DNA from: Margaritispora aquatica
Taxonomy: Eukaryota > Ascomycota > Leotiomycetes > Helotiales > Discinellaceae
Assembly: GCA_007644065.1 (NCBI GenBank)
Contig: VJWN01000038.1
Coordinates: forward strand, 124,001 to 188,000
Direction of reading: 5' to 3'
Length of the DNA: 64,000 bases
Within the stretch, counting starts at the first letter, position 1. Every line of letters begins with the position of its first letter. The translations under genes were made by a program, and so were the position numbers. The notes under the pieces were generated by a model that worked only from the letters and a program-made list of their open reading frames with translations, made no database searches and had not been told where the DNA came from. Shown here one piece after another: positions 47,049 to 57,028 of this stretch.

Positions 47049-48693
47049 GGATGGTGTGTAAGGAGGGGATGTTTTTGTTGGAGGCAGAGGGGTAGGTTCG
47101 AAACATCAGAATGTTGTGATGATATGTATAAAATAATTATTGTTTACAAGAAAACCATCACCCAAGAATGACAACACAGACCGCTGGTCTACCAATGCCC
47201 AACCCTTTACTCTCATGCTTACATTTCCATCTTTTGAAATTCCTCCAGGTCCATTGCTGCTTGTCGTAAATGTTCCTTAACTACTACACTTGGGTAGATC
47301 TTGTGATGCGAAGTGAGCTGTCAGTCGGCGAGAGGTAGTGTTGTTCCCATTATCACCGATAGTTGCGAGTCAAGGGACTACAAGCAGTGGAAGTCCGGAC
47401 TTGTCAGTGTGATTGATTGATCATCACAGATTTCGGCGATCTCGCAGGCCGCAACATACAAATATTAGCATGCAGGAGTAGAATATCTCGGAACGAATCG
47501 ATCCACTTACAGATCGCCGTGCTCCCTCAACATCCAAAGTCTAGAACAGCCCAGAATGAATCGCCCGTGTTCATCTGTGTTTGTAGAGCGGTCAATATGC
47601 AAGGGAACTAATTAGCTAACTTACAAGACACGCCGGGAGGGCTTCTTGCTGAATATTTGATTTACAATGGTATATTAGCGTCGTTGTCTTACGCGAAGAA
47701 GCTCGCTTCTAAGACTCAGGGTTCAAATTTTTGTCATGTTCGAAATGAGAAATTTATATCTTTTTAGTTTTCAAAATTAGGAATTTACATTTTAGTAGCT
47801 TCTTCTAAGTTTAGAATTCTGAATAGTTCGTAATTGAATAGAGATAAAGCTCTTTGGTTGGCCGAGATCGTCAAGATGTGAATTTAGCCTAAATATCCCC
47901 CCCGTCTTTGCAAAGTGACTAGATATTTTCACTATTTTAGTATAAAGTTTGATAATTTTAACTTGGTGCAGTGTTATGCTCTAACTACCTTGTACAAAGT
48001 ATTAGCAAGTTGGCGAAAATCTATTTTATTTTCGCAAGTAAGCTAGGAAATCCCTTTCACAGATGGCTGGCTTGCTTGCTTATTGAACACTCTGTCAGTC
48101 ATAATGCTTATTTGGTACTACTTGAGATATCGGAGAAATCGATCTGCAAAGAGATCTACCAGCCAGCATGATTTCCATTCGAGTGTGTGTGTGTGTGTGT
48201 TCTGAATGCTTGTAAGTCCGGCTGGTCAAGCCTATGTCATCCGTGGCGTGGGAAGTCTCGTACAAGCCATATGCACGACTATGAGACACCTCTCGGGCTT
48301 TCCCGAGTTCTGGAGGCTTTCCTTTTCTTTCTTTTTAGCCGAGACATTCAGCTTAAATACTGTGAGACAAGCATCTTGTGACCTGCAAACAGCTTTGTGG
48401 TCCTGCAAGACGGGGAGCTTGTGATCTGCAAGACAAACAGCTTTGTATCCTGCAAGACAAGCAGCTCGAATCTTGCAAGACAACCAGCTTCTATTCTGCA
48501 AAACAAGCAGCTTCTATCCCGCAAGACAAACAGCTTCTATCGGGCGATATCGGAGCCATGATCTAATCTGAATCAGATATACTTGTGTACTCGAAATGAC
48601 AACAGTTTAAAGCCTTGGGTTTTCGCAGCCAGAACGTAACATTCTCAAATTCCCTCACATCCAACAATCCCACAAGAGGAGAGGAACCACACA
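47049..48693. other. Intergenic with AT-rich part and minisatellite
   Basis: No gene is supported. 47690-47960 is AT-rich. A GT microsatellite lies at about 48183-48201, and a 23-bp minisatellite (separate entry) precedes the multicopper oxidase. Confidence 0.45.
48383..48541 (+). repeat. 23-bp minisatellite, about seven units
   Basis: Seven head-to-tail units follow the consensus CTGCAAGACAAACAGCTT plus CTATC, with variation growing toward the left end (first unit shortened, second with GACGGGGAGC). The array ends about 150 bp before the multicopper oxidase ATG. Confidence 0.85.
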
Positions 48694-50925
48694 ATGCGCT
48701 ACCTTAACAACCTCCCAACTCTGGTGGCTACCATCTTGGGGCTGTCGAGTCTTGTCGCTGCACAAGTGACGGTTCACAATGAATCTTTCGTCCCAGATGA
48801 AGTTATTCACGTCACTGCTGCGAAAACAAAGCAGTCTTGCGTGAGTGAGAAGGAAGTGATCTTGATCAACGGTACCAGCCCGGGACCTAAGATCAGACTG
48901 GTGGAAGGCAAGACTTTTTGGATTCGAGTCTACAACGATTTGCAACATGAAAATCTTACTATGGTGAGTTTCCCTTAGCAATTGCTCACAACCATTATCA
49001 CCGGCCCCACCTCCCCAGAGCCATGTCGCTTAGAACCATTCCTGGTCGCACTTTGAAATAGCTTACTAACCAATTTACTCAAACAGCATTGGCATGGTCT
49101 CACCATGGCAGCTGCACCATTCTCTGATGGCACACCGCTAGCTTCTCAATGGCCATTCCCACCCGGTTCTTTCTACGACTACGAGCTGAATGTCCCAGAA
49201 GGATCCGCAGGAACCTACTTCTACCACTCCCACGTCGGTATTCAAGCAATTGCATGCACAGGTCCTCTTTCTGTAAGTAATTCCATTTCTCTTTTTTCCT
49301 CAACGGAGCTTTCACCTGATTATGCTCCTGGTGTATATTCGGTTGTGAGAGACAAGTACTAAGAGACTCTAGGTTGTTGAATCAGGAAAGCCTCCATATA
49401 ACTACACCGACGAGCGATGGCTCTTCTTCCAAGATGCTTTTGCCTCAAACGATTCATACATTCTCAAGGGGCTCACTTCCACACCTCAGAGATACGATGG
49501 CGACCAAGCAATGGTCCTTATCAATGGAAAGGGTGGTGGTATCCATGATAATGGAATCGTTTGCAACGAGCCTCTGTCAGTGATTAATGTTGAGGCTGGA
49601 AAGACCTACAGATTCAGAGTTGTGGGTGCCAGTGCTATCTCGTTCAACACCTTTGGTATTGAAGGCCACAAGGATCTCGAACTGATTGAAGCTGATGGGT
49701 AAGCTCTCACCCTGACCAATATCTATCTGCGATACTTCATTGGATTTCAGCAAAACTAATTCACTTGAGAAAATAGTTCCTACATCGAGAGATACAACAC
49801 TTCGTTCATTCAAGTTGCTGCTGGTCAACGTTTCAGTTTCCTCTTCCACGCTCTCGCAAAGCCAACGAAACAGCGCTACTACGTGCAACTCGAGACCCGA
49901 GACCACGGTGTTCGTTGCTGGTCCTACGCAGTCATCAATTATGGAAACCGATCCGTTGATGCATCGGGTGTAGTTGCCAAGTACTATCCACCAGTCGCCA
50001 GTGTTATCACTCTGCCAGAGCTGGACCACGAGTTCTTGGAGTACAAGCTTCGTCCCATGGTTAACAACTACACTAGCGGAGTATACTCATCTGATGATTT
50101 CCCAACCGCAGCTGAAGTGACCCGAAGAATCAATGTCACCATCCGTCTCGCCTATGTTGCCCCCAACGTCGTCTACTACCTGAACGGCTACCCATGGTTC
50201 GAGGAGCACCCAACGGAGCCATACCTCATCTCCATTCTCAAGAATGATAGCATTGAGTTCCCATCGATGGAGCGAGCAGCTGCCAACGCTGGTCTCGATC
50301 CAGTCTCCCGAGCTTTCCCCGCAGAAATCGGAGAAGTTCTCGAGGTCGTCGTTCGCAACACCGCATCGGACAGAGGAAGCTTAGATAACCACCCTTGGCA
50401 CGTTCACGGTGAGCATGTCTGGCATATCGGAAGCGGTTTTGGAGAATACAACGCCACCGCAAATGAAGCCAAGTGGAAGAATGCCACTGGAAAGCCAGTG
50501 CGAAGAGAGTAAGTTTCTCTCTACAAGGCTTGCAAATGGATCAGATGCTGACTTTACTGTAGTACCATGATGATCTATAAGAATAATACCCGCACCAACC
50601 CAGGAACGATGGATGGATGGACCGCTTGGAGAATCAGAGTCAAGGCACCCGGTGTCTGGATGATTCATTGCCACTTGTTGCCACACATGGTCTTTGGCAT
50701 GCAAACTGTAAGTTCTCACATACCAAACTTCATTGCTGGCTCGAAAAAGCTAATTGTTTACAGGTTTGGGTCTTTGGCAACTATACCGATGTCACCAAAT
50801 TAGTTGGCCAACCTAGCTACAATGGTTATCTGGATTTCGGAGGAAGCGTTGTCGGTAACGAGACTCACTGGCCCGAAGTGGTGGACACTGATACCTACCA
50901 ATCGTGGGCCGACGAGGAGAATTAA
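48694..50925 (+). CDS. Secreted multicopper oxidase (laccase / ascorbate-oxidase-like)
   Basis: Predicted copper oxidase (606 aa, six exons summing in frame: 48694-48963, 49087-49272, 49373-49698, 49777-50508, 50563-50707 and 50764-50925) that oxidises phenols or other small donors while reducing O2 to water. A signal peptide covers residues 1-23, ending SSLVAA. The copper sites are complete: HWHG at 91-94, HSH at 137-139, HPWHVHGEH, and HCHLLPHMVFGM with the axial Met. The type 1/2/3 pattern and the AO-like spacing place it with fungal ascorbate-oxidase-like enzymes, which in clusters often couple phenolic radicals. Many N-glycosylation sites are present. The second exon begins exactly at HWHG. 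It may oxidise or dimerise the cluster product outside the cell, or may be unrelated. Confidence 0.92.
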
Positions 50926-52513
50926 TGATAATGGTAATGATCGCCAGGAGGCTTAATCAGACTTTTGGAGGAACTATGGTTCGGCGCGATGTGGTGTCAG
51001 CCTATCTCTCTGATAGTGTCGGTTGGAGGTCAGGTGACATGTTCGCAAGATGCATTGCATCTTTGCATTACGCTCCTTAATCCCACTGTAATACCCCAAT
51101 TCACGGTATTTACAGGCTGCCCAGCGCACTGCAGGCGCGGAAGGCGCTGCAGCTAGGTGTTTATGTTGAGCTTCCTGCTACGGTAGAAGCTCTTCAGAAT
51201 TCTTAATCAAAACCTATTTCACCCATCACTGTGCCACATGATGCATTCTTTTCTCTCTCTGCCTATCTGTGATACCTAGTATGCCCGACATAGCGAGAAT
51301 CTCGAGCTCGTGGGGGATACAATTTCTGCTATTGGGCCTACATTGATGCTCATTTCGAAAGGCTGGCTGAACTATTATCCAATCAACTCGCATGTCCCTC
51401 GAATACGAGACAGCCTATCACCAGTTAGTTGTCTTGACTTGGTGCCAAAACAAAACAAAACAACAAAACAAAAGAAAACATGATCTTCCTTCTTCCTTCC
51501 TTTTTTTTCCTTTTTTCCTTTTACCCCACCTGGCAACTGAACGTGCGCCAGGATCCACTTTCCGACCTTCTCTCTCTCGAGTTCCCTCTCCCTCCCGTGT
51601 CAAGTGTGGATCGGCGATATACTACGTACAGTCGTCATTTTCGACAGACCGTTAGCGAAAAAGAAAAAAACTTATCGGAAGATTCATAACGACTTGAAGA
51701 AAAAGAAAAGCTAGTAAGTATCAAGGCAGATCTAATGTACTATAATGGACTTTTGGAACGGTGTGGTGAAAGGTTCCCCCCCCCAAAAGTGTTGAATAAT
51801 CCCACCCCCCAAAAACTTTTTACCGTATTAATGAATTTTGACCGAATGGCTAAGGCTAAGGCGTACTTGATTGACACCATAGGGAACGAACTAGAGAGAG
51901 TAGATCGGAAAGTGGGTCCTGACGTACGATTGAGATTCAAACTTTCTTTCCACTTTCAACATTCGATTTGACTAATATTCACACGCAGATCTCATCTACA
52001 TTTCCGGATTTTTCGATTGATCACAACTGTTTTCGGAGAGCAAGATGTGCGATCATCTCTACGCCATTGTGTGTGCAGGAGCATGTATGTGAGTTGTCAA
52101 ACAGAATGAGCGTCATGTGTCACACGGACAGCAGCATTGAACATTCTCTTGAAATCTTGATTTATTGGGGCAGTCAACTTAAATTTCTTTTCTTTTCTTT
52201 TCTTTTCTTCTGTAACCATTGCGAGTAGCTGAAAATGAGTAGCTCGAAGTGAGACATTGCATGATTGGAAGTGCCAAATTCACTTCGTCAAAGCTTCAAT
52301 GGGATGCGTAAGATGAAAGAAGGCGAGTTTAAATGAGAGCATGTCAAAAGCTTGGCATTTATCTTTTAGTTATGTACTATTGATATGTTCCACAAGAGTT
52401 CCCTCCCAATTATTACCACAGCGTCATTTCCCATTGTCATTGAATCCGTAATAATAAGTAGAAAAGTGCCAATAACCACCAAAACTGACAACTAGAGTAG
52501 AGCATTACTTAGT
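50926..52513. other. Intergenic with repeat copy C and simple repeats
   Basis: No gene. It includes the dispersed element copy C, an A/C-rich tract (AAAACAAAACAAAACAAC at 51447-51478), C and T tracts, and a (TTTTC)n tract at about 52185-52210. Confidence 0.45.
51016..51238 (+). repeat. Dispersed ~210-bp element, copy C
   Basis: It starts GTGTCGGTTGGAGGTCAGGT about 90 bp after the multicopper oxidase stop. It contains GGCTGCCCAGCGCACTGCAG, GGCGCTGCAGCTAGGTG, TAGAAGCTCTTCAGAAT and ATTTCACCCATCACTGTGCC. It is the most GC-rich and probably least mutated of the three copies. Confidence 0.65.
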
Positions 52514-54185
52514 CTAAAGGTCGATTTTGTAAGCCGCAGCGGGGGCGGCGATTTGAAAGGTCGTGGCACATGTAGAGTCATAAAGACCCGATGGACCAAC
52601 ATTCGGTCCGGTCACGTTGTTGTATCCAAGTCTAATGACCGATGGCGAATAAGGCGTGTACTTAGGCCATCCACCCTCATAGTTGCTCAGGCCATTGACG
52701 GGATCTTTGGCAAATGCAGCCCAGGCTCCCTGCACATATGCTCTGATGGAAATCTCTTCTGGGGTGTCCTCTGGAATGCCGGGGCCAGTTGGGAGCGTGT
52801 CGAAAATGAATGGCACTTCCGAGCAGTGGTAAGCGCCGCTGTCAGGATCGGTCATCAGTCTGGTGTTGGGGAAGTTGCCAAACCAGCGGTAGCGCCACAC
52901 AGGGAGGTCGTGAGAAGCACTCATGTTTGCGCGCGCGCCGGCGGGGCAGGCGAACGTGTTGTTGGCTTGGGCTTCCCAGACTGACATTGGAGCGGTGTAA
53001 TTGCTCAATGCACTGGCGGGGATGTACAAGCCGGTTTCAAAGTCGTTGTTGCCAACAAGTACGGGCACTTGAGTGAAGACCCCGTATTTGGCCAATACTG
53101 GATAGTTGGAAAAGCCAGTGATGCCATCAACGGTAGGCTTGAAAACGATGGCTCCCTTTGCCTTCAGCAAGTCGGCGATGGGCTTCTTCTGCATGCATGC
53201 GAGCATGTCGGCACTTGGGGTTTTGGCATCGCCGCAGCCGAGATTCTTTGACACGGCATACCAATTGGCAGCATTGTTGGCTGGCAAAGCCTTGCCGAAA
53301 CCAGCCGCACCTGACTCCAGGATGAATGAAGAGACGATGGGGTCCTTGATCCAAGCATATGAGTATGAATCAACCGAGGCCGCGCCAGCTGATTGACCAA
53401 AGAGTGTGATTCTGGCAAGATCTCCGCCGAACTTGGCGACGTTCTCTCGCACCCACTCTACGGCCATGCGCTGGTCGAGGAATCCTGGGTTGTGATTCAC
53501 GGATGCTGGGTCGCCATGGAATCCAAGAATGTCCACGCGATAACTGAAGCGACGTGTAAGTTTGGGAATCTCTCAATTAGATGGATGATAACGTACTTGA
53601 GGGTCACAACAATAACATCTTGGTGGCCAGCCAGATGTTGCCCGTCATAGAAGGGGATCTGGGTATTTCCATTGGTATAGCTTCCACCGTAAATGTAGAC
53701 CATCACAGCCTTTTTAGCCTCACCCCCAGTTGGAACCCAAACGTTGAGGTTGAGACAGTCTTCATCAAATCTCGCTTTGGGATCATAGCCAGAGAGTGTT
53801 GCAATTCCCTGAGCTGTCAGATTTGCGAAAGAGATATTGAAGTTGTTAATATCGTAGCCCCGGGTGGAGAACGTGGTTACTGATGGGCAGGCAAACCCCT
53901 AATGTTAAGGTCTCAATACGTTTTCATGAACTTCTACAGAGGGAAACTTACAATTATGCGGCCATCAATCAGGGTTTCACCCACATATTTCTCCGGCGGT
54001 TGGAATCTCAGACTGCCAACTGGAGGCTGGGCAAAGGGAATGCCGAGATAGGCTGCCACATTTTTCTCGATGGTCGCTGGGTAACCTTGAACTGGTCCGC
54101 TCGATGTCGAAATCAGCAACTCATCAACAGGCAACGCATAACTCGTTGTCGCCCCAAGAGCGCTCAGAAGATAGGTGAGCTTCAT
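52514..54185 (-). CDS. Secreted type-B carboxylesterase / lipase family protein
   Basis: Predicted serine esterase of the carboxylesterase type-B family (521 aa, exons 54185-53952, 53898-53597 and 53543-52514). The signal peptide is MKLTYLLSALGATTSYA; an ATG five codons earlier is also possible. Features: AAYLGIPFAQPPVGSLRFQPP, EDCLNLNVWVP (type-B signature 2), YIYGGSYTNG (oxyanion hole), the nucleophile elbow LFGQSAGAASVDSY (G-Q-S-A-G), a Glu in VLVGNNDFETGLY as candidate acid, and the His in SGAYHCSEVPFIF. These complete a Ser-Glu-His triad. It probably acts outside the cell on esters. It is at the edge of the accessory cluster, and its relation to it is uncertain. The length is close to that of secreted fungal carboxylesterases. 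Confidence 0.92.
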
Positions 54186-57028
54186 TTTGCTTGCTTGCAC
54201 TATCGCTCGAGGTTCTTCGATGGTGGTAGAAATGGGAGCTTAAATTAATCGCCGGTGGTTGGAAACGATGCTCCTTTTGAAACAACGAACCAAATTCCTC
54301 AAAATCTTTCATGGAAAATGATCTGTAAAACACTTGCCGCTGCACTCATTTCATTGGGGGTATGCCATGAGCTGTGAACTGTGATCGGAAATATCCGTAC
54401 AGTTCTCACGCATAGTCTCACTCATAGTATCGTTCATAGTCTCACTCCCCGTCTCACTTACACCGCTGCCTCGCTTCTACACTATAAGCGAAAGCGAGCT
54501 AGTCTCAGTCACTTTTTTTTTTACTTTTGCGTTCTTGCAATATCTAAACAGAGACAATATATCTAAACAGAGACATTATATCAAAACATGAAAAAAAATA
54601 TCAAAATAGAGACAATGTACAGTATTAAAACAAAGACACTAAACCATGAATGAATACCTATCATTTTTCCGACTTCGTATCTGTATCTGCGTCAGGGATC
54701 CTTGTCCAGTGTGCAGATCTGCAGATCTGTCCAGCTGCAGCATCTCTGTCCAAAGTTAGATTCCTCGGGTCGGGTAGTCCCGGTGTTGGGGGCGGCCCGT
54801 GCTGCCGTGGCCCCTGCTGCTGGAGATCAACCAGTATCACACGGGCTCTCTGCAGGTGGGGCTAGCTCGCTTTTGCCCGAGACCGGCGAGTGGGTTAAGT
54901 TGATCCAAGTGGTTCAAGGGGTTCAAGTGGCTTGGAATACGTCTGCGAGTGATGTTGTCAACGTGCCTATGCATGATGCGGGCACGTGGCTGACTTGCAT
55001 GACCCTGGACTGGACTGGACTTCCATTGATGGCTTGAAATTGAATTTGAAATTCAATTTCAAATTCCTCAAGGCTACCTTACGGACCTCCCGAGCGCCAC
55101 AACACGAGGTACTTGGAGCTCCAGCAGATCATATGGCAAATCATCGTGTCCCCTCAAATGTGACTGGTGGCTGGCTGAGATACGACCATCAAGAGTCAAT
55201 GCCCGTGCTAGGGCACTCAAAGGGTTGCTCAAGCAACTATTTGCATGATTGCATGGGCCAATCCAATGTGATAGTCGAGAAGGAAGGTTTCTCCGGACTA
55301 TTGAAAGATTGCAGCAAGCTATCCTCGGTGTCTGAGAGGTGCATCACGCAAAGGGAGAGGTATTTGGATTTCTCCCTAAAGCGACCAGACGAAAAGTCTA
55401 AAGCGAACCAGAGTGAAAGTCTAAAGCGATCAGACGATATTGAATACATAGAAAAACAACACTCTTCCCAATCAAAATAGGCTATCCCAAAATAGAAGAC
55501 TTCCACCGTCCACCAAGCTCCCGGAATAATAGCTAAACCTAACCACACTAAGCATGAACCACTAACTGCTAACCGAGGATTTGTCTTTAACAAAAATAAA
55601 AATAAAAAAGCTGAACTTGCCCATCATGTTTGAATTGTAGCCATTAATTGGTTGAAGATGCCGAGTAGATATGTGGGGTGGAATAGCTCTTCTGGGCTAA
55701 GACTTTTGGTTGATTCAGAGATTTGGTCTAGTCGATTTAGGGAAAGCCAGTATTTACGAGAAGTGCAAGTACTCGGAAATCCTTCTTAGCGCCGATCAAA
55801 AGACCCTTGGCAGGAAGCGGTCAGTTTGTCTCACTTCGAACCTGCAGCAGCACGAAAGCCATGGTCTTACCTATGTTCCAGATAGCTATCAACTACCTTC
55901 CCTACTGGATACGGCAACCCGAGACGACACGAACACGGAAAGTCAACTCGAGAAATTTTCCTTCTCAATCAACAATGAAAGACACAAGACACACACGCAC
56001 GCCTGCACGCAGGTAGGTAGGGTAGGTGCTGCTCAGCTCCCAGCTCCAACCACTCGACGATCATGCAAGGAATGGCTGGCTGGATACAAGGGACGCCCAG
56101 CTGGACATCGCGAGATAGATCTCTGATCTCTACTAATGTGAGACAGGGTGGTTTTTTTTCTCTCTCTTGCTGTGCGTCAGAAAATGCCACGCAGACATTT
56201 TTTCTTTGTGCAAAATCGCGCAGGACTAACTCGAAAGAGAGGCCTTTACAGAAGATCAGATTAAAAAGTAATGAGCCTAAACCTGACTTAGCGAAGGAAG
56301 ATTGGTATGGCAAAACGCTTGGGCCAGGCTTTTTAGTTTCAGATATAATCTTTATAATCTATTTATCGGCAATTAGGTTTTAAGAAATATGATCGAAATA
56401 CTATTAGAATATAATATTAATATATTTTAAAAGCTCTGATATGAACGCGCTTAATGAACGGTATTATAGAATGTATTCTATTAATAAAATATTGACGATT
56501 TATAACAAATGAAGCCTCTATATAACATACTCAGATTTGATATAGTTTTTAAACGTTATAAATAATCTAATTTATTCTTATTTATCGGACGTGGCTTATT
56601 ATATATATTAAGATACATTACTTTTTTCTATTCTACTTTTAACGTTTTATTCGAATCTACTATAAATTACTTGAAGTAAATAAAAGTCGAAATTTTGACT
56701 AAAACCGATTAGAAAAAATATTCAAGTATAGCGCTAAGAAATAAAGTATAGTGATAAAATACACATATTAGTATTCCTTTTTCGACATATAGTAGGGGTT
56801 AGATTACGTAGTAGACTCAAGCCCTTTTCGTCCAGTCTTACAGTATCAACTAAAAAAGCGGACTAAACCCCAGGGGGAAAAAGGATTTGTGAAAAGGCAG
56901 GGGTTAGTAGAGATAAGAAACCGACAATTACATCACAACCAAATATCGAAGCTTTGAAGATTTTCATCGAGTAGTCGTTCAACCACTTTTTGCCATTGGC
57001 CTTCCAAAATACTCTCTCTACTTTCATT
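54186..57028. other. Long non-coding interval, partly AT-rich
   Basis: About 2.8 kb. 54541-54640 has loose tandem copies of ATCTAAACAGAGACAAT. A near-perfect hairpin lies at 55034-55062 (TTGAAATTGAATTT and its complement around two bases). Three TCTAAAGCGA-type units lie at about 55373-55432. 56330-56830 is very AT-rich with no frame, as in a RIP-mutated repeat. An open frame at 54986-55480 (+) covers the small repeats and has no domain. Confidence 0.45.

Noticed and set aside
48383..48541. CRISPR-like array
   Set aside because: Units are contiguous 23-bp repeats without spacers, in a eukaryotic genome; it is a minisatellite.
28576..54185. Search for a PKS, NRPS, terpene cyclase or isocyanide synthase as cluster core
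   Set aside because: None is present. The ligase has no carrier domain after its A10 motif, so the prenyltransferase is the only plausible core enzyme here.
54986..55480. 164-codon plus frame with SLKRPDE/SLKRSDD repeats
   Set aside because: The repeat comes from a short TCTAAAGCGA DNA repeat; no domain, and the surrounding DNA is low-complexity.
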